From Gallaecimonas mangrovi (GTDB lineage: Bacteria; Pseudomonadota; Gammaproteobacteria; Enterobacterales; Gallaecimonadaceae): 64,000 nt of DNA. The notes under the pieces were generated by a model, which was given only the letters and a program-made list of their open reading frames with translations, was not told where the DNA came from and did no database searches. The stretch's first letter is position 1; each line of letters opens with the position of its first letter. This document shows positions 37,853-46,224 of the stretch, piece by piece. Made by a program: the position numbers and the translations under genes. The stretch lies in assembly GCF_003367375.1 (NCBI RefSeq), contig NZ_CP031416.1, positions 317,501 through 381,500 on the forward strand. Reading direction: 5' to 3'.

Positions 37853-37870
37853 GGTGACATGATTTTTATA

Positions 37871-37899
37871 AAAGCCCTGATAAATCAGGGCCTTTTTTT
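37871..37899 (+). terminator. second, tandem terminator after pilQ
   Basis: AAAGCCCTGA, loop TAAA, TCAGGGCCTTTTTTT, 20 bases beyond the first. The left arms of the two stems share AAAGCCCTG, so the pair may have arisen by duplication. It separates pilMNOPQ from aroK-aroB, which many relatives transcribe together. Confidence 0.8.
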
Positions 37900-38059
37900 G
37901 CGATGTAGCCCCATTACTACCGCATAAAAATAAAGCTAGGCATGTTCAGTTGCCTGAAGGCTGTACAATTGCGATAATCCGCCGTCACCGAACGACCTGT
38001 GGGGAACTTTCACCAGGGCCTAGGCCCCTGTTTCAGATAGCGAAGACGTATCAACCAAT

Positions 38060-38575
38060 ATGGCAGAAAAACGCAATATCATTCTTATCGGCCCTATGGG
38101 GGCTGGAAAAAGTACTATAGGCCGTCAACTTGCCCAGGATCTGCACCTGGAATTCTACGACTCAGACCATGAGATAGAACGCCGTACTGGCGCAGATATC
38201 AACTGGGTTTTTGATGTCGAGGGCGAGGATGGCTTTCGTAAACGCGAATGCAACGTCATCGAAGAGCTGACCGAGATGCAGGGAATTGTCCTGGCAACCG
38301 GTGGTGGTGCAGTCATCAACAAGGACACCCGTAACCGTATTTCCGCACGTGGCATTGTGGTGTATCTGGAAACGACCATTGAGAAGCAACTGGCCCGCAC
38401 TCAGAAAGATAAGCGTCGCCCTCTGCTCCTTAAAGGTGAGCCCAAAGAAACCCTGGTGCAACTGGCCGAAACACGTAACCCGCTTTATGAAGAAGTGGCC
38501 GATATTATTGTGCGTACTGACGACCAGAGTGCACGTAGCGTGGCCAGTCAAATTATCGACCAATTAGGTTTTTAA
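38060..38575 (+). CDS. aroK: shikimate kinase
   Basis: 171-aa kinase making shikimate-3-phosphate for aromatic amino-acid synthesis. Walker [10 protein letters not shown] (residues 11-19), the shikimate-binding DSDHEIERR and FRKRE segments, and GGGAV are all present. It follows pilQ and precedes aroB by three bases, the standard order. Preceded by about 160 bases after two terminators, so it has its own promoter. Confidence 0.95.
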   Translation: MAEKRNIILIGPMGAGKSTIGRQLAQDLHLEFYDSDHEIERRTGADINWVFDVEGEDGFRKRECNVIEELTEMQGIVLATGGGAVINKDTRNRISARGIVVYLETTIEKQLARTQKDKRRPLLLKGEPKETLVQLAETRNPLYEEVADIIVRTDDQSARSVASQIIDQLGF

Positions 38576-38578
38576 ACC

Positions 38579-39661
38579 ATGATTAAGCTGGATGTAGGTC
38601 TTGGCGACCGGAGTTACCCCATACAGATTGGTACCGGCCTGCATCCCAGCCTAAAAGAGCATGTATCAGGGCGCGCTGTGGTTATTGTTAGCCAGGAGCC
38701 CCTTGCTCAACATCTTAAAACCTTACTGGCGTTTTTGGGTGATGCCCCAAAATCGGTCACCGCTTACCCGCTTCCCAATGGCGAAAGTGCTAAAAACATT
38801 GGCGAGCTGGAAAAGATAATCGGTTGTTTGATTGAAGCCGGCCTCGGCCGTGATGGCCTGTTGATAGCGCTGGGTGGTGGTGTGGTTGGTGATATTACCG
38901 GCTTCGCCGCTGCCTGCTATCAGCGCGGTATGGATTTTATTCAACTGCCCACCACCTTGTTGTCGCAGGTGGACTCGGCTGTTGGTGGTAAAACCGCCGT
39001 TAACCATCCCTTGGGTAAGAATCTTATCGGGGCCTTTCACCAACCCAAAGCCGTGTTTGTGGATTTGGACTGGTTGGATACGCTGCCCGATAACGAGATG
39101 TCGGCAGGCCTTGCCGAAATCATCAAATATGGCGTGATTGCCGACCCGGATTTCTTCACCTGGTTAGAAGCCAATATGGCAGGGCTTCGCAGTAAAAATA
39201 AAGCACTGCTAGCCCATGCCATTGCCCGTTCGCTGTCAATCAAGGCTGAGGTTGTCGCGCAAGACGAGCGCGAGCAAGGCGTGCGTGCCCACCTTAATCT
39301 TGGCCACACTTTTGGCCATGCTATTGAGGCTCACCAAGGATATGGTAACTGGCTGCATGGCGAAGCTGTGGGTGTGGGTATGCTAATGGCTAGCGAACTT
39401 GCTAAGTCCAGAGGGATGCTGGATGATGAACAAATCCAGCGCCTTTACCGCTTGAACCGTGCGGCAGGGTTACCATTAAAAGGCCCCGCTGAGATGGCAC
39501 CACAAACCTACCTACCGCTGATGATGCGAGACAAAAAAGTGCTCGCAGGCAAGTTGCGGTTGGTATTGCCAATTGGCTTGGGTCAGGCCACAGTGGTTAG
39601 TGACGCCACTGAGTCTGAAATTGTGGCAGCTATCGCGACGGTTCAATCGGCCAATCACTGA
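38579..39661 (+). CDS. aroB: 3-dehydroquinate synthase
   Basis: 360-aa NAD- and metal-dependent enzyme converting DAHP to 3-dehydroquinate. Motifs: GGGVVGDITGFAAA (NAD/phosphate), PTTLLSQVDSAVGGKTAVN, LAEIIKYG, and metal-binding His in LGHTFGHAIE and WLHGEAV. Overlap-free but close to aroK (three bases) and damX (eight bases): one operon. Confidence 0.96.
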   Translation: MIKLDVGLGDRSYPIQIGTGLHPSLKEHVSGRAVVIVSQEPLAQHLKTLLAFLGDAPKSVTAYPLPNGESAKNIGELEKIIGCLIEAGLGRDGLLIALGGGVVGDITGFAAACYQRGMDFIQLPTTLLSQVDSAVGGKTAVNHPLGKNLIGAFHQPKAVFVDLDWLDTLPDNEMSAGLAEIIKYGVIADPDFFTWLEANMAGLRSKNKALLAHAIARSLSIKAEVVAQDEREQGVRAHLNLGHTFGHAIEAHQGYGNWLHGEAVGVGMLMASELAKSRGMLDDEQIQRLYRLNRAAGLPLKGPAEMAPQTYLPLMMRDKKVLAGKLRLVLPIGLGQATVVSDATESEIVAAIATVQSANH

Positions 39662-39669
39662 GTGGAGCT

Positions 39670-40959
39670 ATGCCAAACGCCTTGGAGGCCTTGCTAAACC
39701 GCATCCAGCACCTTCTGCATTTCGGTCAAGATCCGGTGGTCGTGGTGGAACCCGACAACGCCGACCGTGGTTTGCTACTCAATCGCCTGCTCGACAAACT
39801 GCCTGACACCTTGGATGTCGCGCTACTGCGTTATAAAAAGTCCCCTGGCATCCGTAAACTGCGTACCGATATTTTATCGCAGTGGTTTTCAGATCCCGTT
39901 ATAAATCCTGACGATACATTGGCTGACAGCTATCTACGCTTGTCCCAGCAAAAGGCTAATCGCTTATTGGTGGTGGACGCTTCTACTGCGGTGGAAGCAG
40001 AGATCTTTCGGGAATTGTTGCGCCTTTCTCAACTGACCGAAGACAGCATAGGGCTATTGGTGTTGGCTCCGAATGTGGCTGTGGTTCCCAAGTTGGATTG
40101 GCAGCCCATTATGCTGGGGTCAGTGAATAACACAGATATGTCGCCAGAGGTAACGTCGGTGAAGTCCCGAAAACCCACTTTGATTATTGTTGCGGCTGCC
40201 GTCGTTCTTGCTGTTGTATTGTTCGGCGCGGTTTACGTATTTTCCCCTGACAATAAGCCACCTCAAAGCCAGTCGGTCAAACTTAACTTAGGGGATGATA
40301 CGCAACCAGTGGGTGGTTTTAACGTTAGCCCGCAACCGGTGGCTAATACGCTTTCTGATGGCAGTGCGCCCAAGCAAGAAGACGCTAAAAATACCACTGC
40401 CGCCCCGGTCAGTAACGAGCCATCTGTACCGGAGATGCGCAAGTTTATTATTCATGAGTCGGATACGCCTGCGCCCACCGGCGAGAGCACTGCCGTTAAT
40501 AGCAGTACTGGCGGCCCAGCGTCGCCCGCCAAAAAGGCCACCACTGAGCCAGTAGCTTCGAAAACCGAACCCACCTCGGCGCAGTCTACCGCCAAGGTAG
40601 AAGTAAAGCCGGTTGCCACTAAAGCCGCTGCAGAAAAAGCAGCACCGAAACCCGACGTAAAACCGGTCAGTAGTTGGCCTGATAACGTGCCAGACAGCCA
40701 TTATGCGCTGCAGCTTATTGCTGGCCAGAATGCCCAGAAAATTGAACAAGCAATGGCGGGGCAAGAAGTCGGTAATTGGTACATGGTAAAAACGCGCCGT
40801 AGCGGCAAAGTGTTCTATTTGGTGGTACAAGGCAATTACGCCAGCCTGGCGCAAGCCAATGCGGCCAAGGCCACCTTGCCTAAACGCTTTCGAGACGCCG
40901 GTGCCTGGCCAAAACGCTACGACAAAATCAAGGCAGCAATTGCTGCTGGCAAAGGCTAG
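39670..40959 (+). CDS. damX: SPOR-domain cell-division protein DamX
   Basis: 429 aa. An N-terminal domain (about 1-160) shows ExeA-like strands without a Walker A motif; a single transmembrane helix lies at 169-191, followed by a long Ala/Pro/Lys/Thr-rich periplasmic linker and a C-terminal SPOR domain (about 345-425, HYALQLIAGQN) that binds denuded septal peptidoglycan. Its place between aroB and dam is the one that names the gene in E. coli. The low-complexity linker is normal for the family. Confidence 0.92.
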   Translation: MPNALEALLNRIQHLLHFGQDPVVVVEPDNADRGLLLNRLLDKLPDTLDVALLRYKKSPGIRKLRTDILSQWFSDPVINPDDTLADSYLRLSQQKANRLLVVDASTAVEAEIFRELLRLSQLTEDSIGLLVLAPNVAVVPKLDWQPIMLGSVNNTDMSPEVTSVKSRKPTLIIVAAAVVLAVVLFGAVYVFSPDNKPPQSQSVKLNLGDDTQPVGGFNVSPQPVANTLSDGSAPKQEDAKNTTAAPVSNEPSVPEMRKFIIHESDTPAPTGESTAVNSSTGGPASPAKKATTEPVASKTEPTSAQSTAKVEVKPVATKAAAEKAAPKPDVKPVSSWPDNVPDSHYALQLIAGQNAQKIEQAMAGQEVGNWYMVKTRRSGKVFYLVVQGNYASLAQANAAKATLPKRFRDAGAWPKRYDKIKAAIAAGKG

Positions 40960-40992
40960 AATGGCGGACCGGAACCTTCCATTTTGGTATTC

Positions 40993-41853
40993 ATGAAAAA
41001 ACACCGAGCCTTTCTCAAATGGGCTGGCGGCAAATACACGCTGGTTGAGGATATTCGCCGTCACCTTCCGCAAGGCAAGGTGTTGGTTGAGCCTTTTGTG
41101 GGTGCCGGTTCGGTGTTTTTAAATAGCGATTTTGAACACTATGTGCTCAATGATATCAATCCTGATTTGATTGCCCTTTATCAACATCTGAGCACGGATC
41201 CCGAGCGTTATATTCGTGACGCCCGCGAATTTTTTGGTCCAAAAACCAACAATAAAGAAACCTACTATCAGATGCGTGAGCGCTTTAATGCCACCACTGA
41301 TACCTACCAGCGTGCACTGCTGTTTTTGTACCTTAATCGCCACGGTTACAACGGCCTTTGCCGCTATAACCGCAAAGGCGGCTTTAACGTGCCTTTTGGG
41401 TCATATAAAGCGCCGTATTTTCCAGAGGATGAGCTGGGACATTTTGCAGAAAAGGCCAAGCGCGCCACCTTTACCTGCCAAAACTTTGTGCACAGCATGC
41501 GTTCGGCAAAAACCGATCACGTTGTTTATTGCGATCCGCCTTATGTGCCACTGTCGGTAACGGCCAGCTTTACCACTTATGCCAGCCCCGGCTTTACCCT
41601 GGATGACCAGGCGTTATTGGCGAAAACGGCATTGGAGTCGAGTCAGCGCGGAGTGTCGGTATTGATCTCTAATCACGACACCGAGCATACCCGCTGGCTT
41701 TATCGCGATGCCAATCTCAATACGGTGCAGGTCAAACGCAGCATTAGCCGCAATGGCAAGGGGCGTCAGAAGGTAGGGGAGCTGTTGGCGCTGTATCACC
41801 AAGCCGAACAGCAAGAAGAAGTGGTGAAGTATCCGCGTTTAGTACAAGGCTAA
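40993..41853 (+). CDS. dam: DNA adenine methylase, GATC-specific
   Basis: 286-aa N6-adenine methyltransferase. Motif I is VEPFVGAGSVF (about 32-42), the catalytic DPPY is at 181-184, as in E. coli Dam, and the N-terminal FLKWAGGKY contacts AdoMet. It should mark GATC for mismatch repair and replication timing. The frame opens nine bases earlier at TTG; ATG 40993 gives the standard MKKHRAFLKWAGGK start. Confidence 0.96.
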   Translation: MKKHRAFLKWAGGKYTLVEDIRRHLPQGKVLVEPFVGAGSVFLNSDFEHYVLNDINPDLIALYQHLSTDPERYIRDAREFFGPKTNNKETYYQMRERFNATTDTYQRALLFLYLNRHGYNGLCRYNRKGGFNVPFGSYKAPYFPEDELGHFAEKAKRATFTCQNFVHSMRSAKTDHVVYCDPPYVPLSVTASFTTYASPGFTLDDQALLAKTALESSQRGVSVLISNHDTEHTRWLYRDANLNTVQVKRSISRNGKGRQKVGELLALYHQAEQQEEVVKYPRLVQG

Positions 41854-41878
41854 TAACAAAAGCTAGCAGCCAATCGGC

Positions 41879-42100
41879 TTACTTTTTCACTTGCACGCCG
41901 CTGTGCTCTTGGCGAGTTAACAGTTCCAGCAAATCCAGAAAATGCATTTGCACCGAACCACTACGGCCTATCAGCCATTGCCCCCAGCTCAGTTGGGTGT
42001 CGGGTTCTTCTACTTTCGAGGAAGGGTGCGATAGCCAAATTCCACCAGCCAGCAACAAGCTGATAATACCGCCAAGCACGAGCGTCTTTTTGATATTCAC
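41879..42100 (-). CDS. small membrane protein of unknown function
   Basis: 73 aa from a GTG start at 42100 with GGAG seven bases upstream. One N-terminal hydrophobic helix (about 6-24) is followed by a short soluble tail ending SGVQVKK. No family recognised. It lies between dam and gabD in reverse orientation to dam, where many relatives have rpe directly after dam. The clear start signals are the main support. Confidence 0.6.
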   Translation of the reverse strand: MNIKKTLVLGGIISLLLAGGIWLSHPSSKVEEPDTQLSWGQWLIGRSGSVQMHFLDLLELLTRQEHSGVQVKK

Positions 42101-42207
42101 CGTTGGGCTCCATGGAAGAGAAATTGTTGCCGATTATAACAACCTGATTAAAACCTGGCCACTTACATTCATTATGCCAATGCCGTTACCGATCACACAA
42201 GTTGAAT

Positions 42208-42231
42208 AAAAGCCCGGCGAACCGGGCTTTT
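42208..42231. terminator. terminator after gabD
   Basis: AAAAGCCCGG, loop CGAA, CCGGGCTTTT: a perfect 10-bp stem five bases past the gabD stop on the minus strand. The symmetric A and T runs would let it work in either direction. Confidence 0.88.
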
Positions 42232-42235
42232 GCAT

Positions 42236-43687
42236 TTATCGATTTAGGCCGGCAATGCACAGGTATTTCATTTCCATAAACTCTTCCAGTCCGTATTGAG
42301 AACCTTCCCGGCCTAGCCCTGACGACTTAACTCCGCCAAAGGGCGCCACTTCGTTGGAAATCAAACCGGTATTGATGCCAACCATGCCCGACTCCAACGC
42401 CTCGGCAACGCGAAACACCCGGCCCAAGTCTTGGCTGTAGAAATAAGCAGCCAAGCCAAAGGGCGTGTCGTTGGCCATGGCAATGGCTTGGTCTTCGTCA
42501 CTGAAAGAAAACAACGCTGCTACCGGGCCAAAGGTTTCTTCCTTGGCGACCAGCATGTCGTGCGTCATACCGGTGAGAAGGGTGGGTTCAAAGAAATTAC
42601 CGCCGCGGCTGTGGCGCTTACCGCCCATCTCTAAAGTGGCACCTTTTGCTAACGCATCCTTGATGTGTTGCTCGACTTTCTCGACAGCCTGTTGGTTGAT
42701 AAGTGGCCCAGTGGTTACGCCCGATTCGTTACCGGCGCCCACATTTAAGGTGCGCATGGCCTGGCTGAGCTTATCGACAAAGCGCTCCATGACTTTCTCA
42801 TGCACGTAAAAGCGGTTGGTACAGACGCAGGTTTGCCCGGCGTTACGAAATTTTGCGGCCATGGCGCCTTCCACCGCCGCATCAAGGTCAGCGTCTTCAA
42901 ACACGATAAAAGGCGCATTGCCACCTAACTCCAGCGACAGCTTTTTGATGTCATGGGCGCATTGGCTCATCAATTTGGCGCCAACCTCAGTAGAGCCGGT
43001 AAAGGACAACTTGCGCACCTTATTGCTGTCGGTCAGCACCTTGCCGATAACCGAAGAACTGCCGGTAACCATATTAAGCACCCCCGGTGGAATTTCGGCG
43101 CGGTGGGCGAGTTCTGCTAAAGCCAGGGCAGTCAGGGGAGTTGCGGAGGCTGGGCGGGCCACCACAGTGCAACCAGCCGCCAGGGCCGGCGCTACCTTGC
43201 GGGTGATCATGGCAGCGGGAAAGTTCCAAGGTGTAATTGCCGCGACCACGCCAACCGGTTCGCGGGTAACCAGAATTTTCTGGCTGCTATTGGGGGCTGG
43301 GATCACATCGCCGTAGGCGCGTTTGGCTTCTTCGGCAAACCATTCTACAAAAGAGGCGGCGTAGGCGATTTCGCCACGGGCTTCGGCTATGGGCTTGCCT
43401 TGTTCGGCGCTCATGATTTGCGCTAAATCTTGCTGGTTATCCATGATCAGCTCAAACCAGCGCCTGAGTTTTTGTCCCCGCGCCTTGGCGGTTAACGCCT
43501 TCCAGGAGCCGAAGGCTTGCTGGGCGGCGGTAATGGCGGTTTCGATGGCATCGCCAGTTAGCATTGGCACTTGGCCAAGTAAGCTGTTGTCGGCAGGGTT
43601 GGTGACATCAAAGGTTTTTTCAGCCGTTAGCCATTGGCCATCGACGTAAGCTTCAACGCGCAGTAATTCTGGGTCACGTAGTTGCAT
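42236..43687 (-). CDS. gabD: succinate-semialdehyde dehydrogenase
   Basis: 483-aa aldehyde dehydrogenase closely resembling E. coli GabD, oxidising succinate semialdehyde to succinate in GABA and polyamine breakdown. Seen: ITPWNFPAAM, FTGSTEVG, catalytic Glu in LELGGNAPF and Cys in NAGQTCVC. The cofactor-binding Lys of the usual VLKPA is Arg here (VARPA, codon 43154-43156), a conservative change seen in some relatives. It stands alone on the minus strand between dam and rpe. Confidence 0.92.
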   Translation of the reverse strand: MQLRDPELLRVEAYVDGQWLTAEKTFDVTNPADNSLLGQVPMLTGDAIETAITAAQQAFGSWKALTAKARGQKLRRWFELIMDNQQDLAQIMSAEQGKPIAEARGEIAYAASFVEWFAEEAKRAYGDVIPAPNSSQKILVTREPVGVVAAITPWNFPAAMITRKVAPALAAGCTVVARPASATPLTALALAELAHRAEIPPGVLNMVTGSSSVIGKVLTDSNKVRKLSFTGSTEVGAKLMSQCAHDIKKLSLELGGNAPFIVFEDADLDAAVEGAMAAKFRNAGQTCVCTNRFYVHEKVMERFVDKLSQAMRTLNVGAGNESGVTTGPLINQQAVEKVEQHIKDALAKGATLEMGGKRHSRGGNFFEPTLLTGMTHDMLVAKEETFGPVAALFSFSDEDQAIAMANDTPFGLAAYFYSQDLGRVFRVAEALESGMVGINTGLISNEVAPFGGVKSSGLGREGSQYGLEEFMEMKYLCIAGLNR

Positions 43688-43811
43688 GTTACCTCCATTA
43701 ACCTGATGTACTGACCATTCAGCATCTAGCCTAGCAAAGTCATGTTTGACTACCCATGAACAGTAGCGCCGCTTGGTTTACAATAGCGCCGACTGAATCT
43801 GGAGCCGGACC

Positions 43812-44486
43812 ATGAAAGAGTTTTTGATTGCCCCTTCTATTTTGTCTGCCGACTTTGCCCGCCTGGGCGACGACGTTGCTAATGTCTTAGCGGCAGGGGC
43901 CGATGTGGTGCATTTCGACGTAATGGACAACCACTACGTGCCTAACCTCACTATTGGGCCTATGGTCTGCGAGGCGTTGCGTAACTATGGCATCGAGGCG
44001 CCCATTGATGTGCATCTCATGGTTAAGCCGGTCGATCGCATCATTCCTGACTTTGCCAAGGCCGGTGCCAGCATCATTACGTTTCACCCGGAAGCTTCAG
44101 ACCACCTTGACCGCTCTTTAGGCCTGATTAAAGACAGCGGCTGCCAAGCCGGTTTAGTGTTTAACCCGGCCACGCCTTTGCATTACCTTGATTACGTTAT
44201 GGACAAGCTGGACGTGATTTTGCTGATGTCGGTTAACCCCGGCTTTGGTGGCCAGTCCTTTATCCCCGGTACCCTTGATAAGCTGCGACAAGTACGTGAA
44301 CGCATTAATGCCAGCGGCCGTGATATTCGCCTTGAGATCGACGGTGGCGTTAAAGTGGAGAACATTGCTGATATCGCCGCTGCCGGCGCCGACATGTTTG
44401 TCGCCGGTTCTGCCATTTTCGGCAAACCCGATTACAAAGCGGTGATTGATGCCATGCGTAGCGAAATTGCTAAGGCGCAGGCGTGA
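43812..44486 (+). CDS. rpe: ribulose-phosphate 3-epimerase
   Basis: 224-aa TIM-barrel enzyme of the pentose phosphate pathway. It starts with [12 protein letters not shown]; metal and catalytic residues are in [19 protein letters not shown] and [10 protein letters not shown], with LEIDGGV near the end. GGAG precedes ATG by seven bases. The stop overlaps gph by GTGA. rpe-gph-trpS is a conserved gammaproteobacterial order. Confidence 0.97.
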   Translation: MKEFLIAPSILSADFARLGDDVANVLAAGADVVHFDVMDNHYVPNLTIGPMVCEALRNYGIEAPIDVHLMVKPVDRIIPDFAKAGASIITFHPEASDHLDRSLGLIKDSGCQAGLVFNPATPLHYLDYVMDKLDVILLMSVNPGFGGQSFIPGTLDKLRQVRERINASGRDIRLEIDGGVKVENIADIAAAGADMFVAGSAIFGKPDYKAVIDAMRSEIAKAQA

Positions 44487-45139
44487 TCACGGCCGTTGCC
44501 TTCGACCTTGACGGCACCTTGGTGCATTCATTGCCAGATCTTGCTTGGGCTGCCAATACCATGCGCCAGCAGTTGGGTCTTGCGCCGGTAACTGAAGCCA
44601 AGGTCAGCCAATGGATTGGTAATGGCATTACCAAGCTGGTGGAGCGTGCCAGCGCCGAAGCCGGGCTCCCAAGTGAGGCCTTAGCCCTCTTCGAGGCGGC
44701 TTACGAGCAGCACCTGGCGGTTGATTCAGCGTTACTTCCCGGCGCGAAAGAGACGCTTACTGCTCTTAAGGAACGCGGCTTTAAACTGGCGCTGGTCACC
44801 AATAAAGCCAGCCGTTTTGCACTGCCACTGGTGCAAACGCTGGGCATTGAACGCTGCTTTGAACACCTTTTATATGGTGATAGCCTGGCCGCGAAAAAGC
44901 CCGACCCCCTGCCGCTGCAGTGGTTGTGCGAGCGTTGGGATATTGCGCCGGCTGCACTGATGCTGGTTGGCGACTCCAAAAATGATATTGAAGCGGCGAA
45001 AGCGGCGAAAGCGATGTCCGTCGGCTTGACGGGCGGTTACAACTACGGGGAAGATATCGGCCTTTACTACCCCGACCTAGTTATTGATTCCCTGGCGGCG
45101 CTGTTAGAGCTTCCCGCCCTGCAACAGAGGTATTGTTAG
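44483..45139 (+). CDS. gph: phosphoglycolate phosphatase
   Basis: 218-aa haloacid-dehalogenase phosphatase that removes 2-phosphoglycolate formed in DNA repair. HAD motif I is [14 protein letters not shown], motif II VTNK, and motif [15 protein letters not shown]. It starts with GTG overlapping the rpe stop (GTGA), so translation is likely coupled. Confidence 0.93.
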   Translation: MITAVAFDLDGTLVHSLPDLAWAANTMRQQLGLAPVTEAKVSQWIGNGITKLVERASAEAGLPSEALALFEAAYEQHLAVDSALLPGAKETLTALKERGFKLALVTNKASRFALPLVQTLGIERCFEHLLYGDSLAAKKPDPLPLQWLCERWDIAPAALMLVGDSKNDIEAAKAAKAMSVGLTGGYNYGEDIGLYYPDLVIDSLAALLELPALQQRYC

Positions 45140-45141
45140 TC

Positions 45142-46146
45142 ATGTCTAAACCCATTGTCTTGAGTGGTGCGCAACCCTCCGGCCAGCTAACCCTTGGCAA
45201 CTACCTGGGCGCGCTTCGGCAGTGGGACCAGATGCAGTCCGACTACGATTGCCTTTATTGCATTGTCGACTTGCATGCCATTACCGTGCGCCAAGACCCG
45301 CAAAAGCTCTACCAAGCCACCCTCGACAGCCTGGCCCTTTATCTGGCTTGTGGTATTGACCCGAAACGTTCAAGCGTTTTTGTGCAATCCCACGTGCCTG
45401 AGCACGCCCAGTTGGCCTGGGTACTGAACTGCTACACCCAGTTTGGCGAGCTGTCGCGCATGACCCAGTTCAAGGATAAATCGGCCCGCTTTGCCGACAA
45501 CATCAATGCTGGCCTCTTTACCTACCCGGCATTGATGGCGGCGGACATCCTGTTGTACCAAGCCAACCAAATTCCGGTGGGCCAGGACCAAAAACAGCAT
45601 TTGGAACTGTCTCGCGATGTCGCGTTCCGTTTTAACAACATCTACGGCGACGTGTTCACGGTTCCCGAGCCTTTTATTCCGAAAGTGGCGGCGCGGGTGA
45701 TGAGCCTGCAAGACCCCACCAAGAAGATGTCCAAGTCTGACGACAACCAGGGCAACTTCATTGGCCTGTTGGAAGATCCCAAGGTTATCACCAAAAAAAT
45801 CAAACGCGCCGTGACCGACTCTGACGAGCCGCCAATGGTACGTTTTGACGCCGAGAATAAGGCCGGCGTATCCAACCTGCTGGGTATTTTGTCTGCCATT
45901 AGCGGTAAAACCATTGAAACCCTGGAAGCCGAATTTGAAGGCCGCATGTATGGGCACCTCAAGGGCGATGTTGCCGAAGCAGTCGTCAGCTTTCTTGAGC
46001 CTTTGCAGGCCCGTTATAAGGCGCTTAGGGAAGACCGCACCACCCTCGATGCCATCATGCGCCAGGGTGCAGAGCAGGCCAGTAGCCGCGCCGCGCAAAC
46101 CCTTAAAAAGGTTTACGAGGCGGTGGGGTTTGTACCGCGCCCCTAA
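45142..46146 (+). CDS. trpS: tryptophanyl-tRNA synthetase
   Basis: 334-aa class I synthetase, the E. coli length. The HIGH-equivalent motif is [12 protein letters not shown] and the KMSKS loop is [13 protein letters not shown] nine bases upstream opens the frame, but ATG 45142 two bases after the gph stop gives the normal start. Last gene of the rpe-gph-trpS unit, followed by a strong terminator. Confidence 0.97.
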   Translation: MSKPIVLSGAQPSGQLTLGNYLGALRQWDQMQSDYDCLYCIVDLHAITVRQDPQKLYQATLDSLALYLACGIDPKRSSVFVQSHVPEHAQLAWVLNCYTQFGELSRMTQFKDKSARFADNINAGLFTYPALMAADILLYQANQIPVGQDQKQHLELSRDVAFRFNNIYGDVFTVPEPFIPKVAARVMSLQDPTKKMSKSDDNQGNFIGLLEDPKVITKKIKRAVTDSDEPPMVRFDAENKAGVSNLLGILSAISGKTIETLEAEFEGRMYGHLKGDVAEAVVSFLEPLQARYKALREDRTTLDAIMRQGAEQASSRAAQTLKKVYEAVGFVPRP

Positions 46147-46160
46147 GGGTTTTAATGACA

Positions 46161-46187
46161 AAAAAGGCACCTTTTGGTGCCTTTTTT
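46161..46187 (+). terminator. terminator after trpS
   Basis: AAAAAGGCACC, loop TTTT, GGTGCCTTTTTT, 14 bases after the trpS stop. A second, T-poor stem (GGTGGCC/GGCCACC, about 46202-46218) lies between it and the end of the TonB-receptor gene. Confidence 0.9.
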
Positions 46188-46224
46188 ATTGCCCAGAACA
46201 AGGTGGCCAGCGGCCACCTTCGGG

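Noticed and set aside
40288-41073. 261-codon frame antisense to damX and dam
   Set aside because: It mirrors the low-complexity Ala/Pro/Lys linker of DamX; not a gene.
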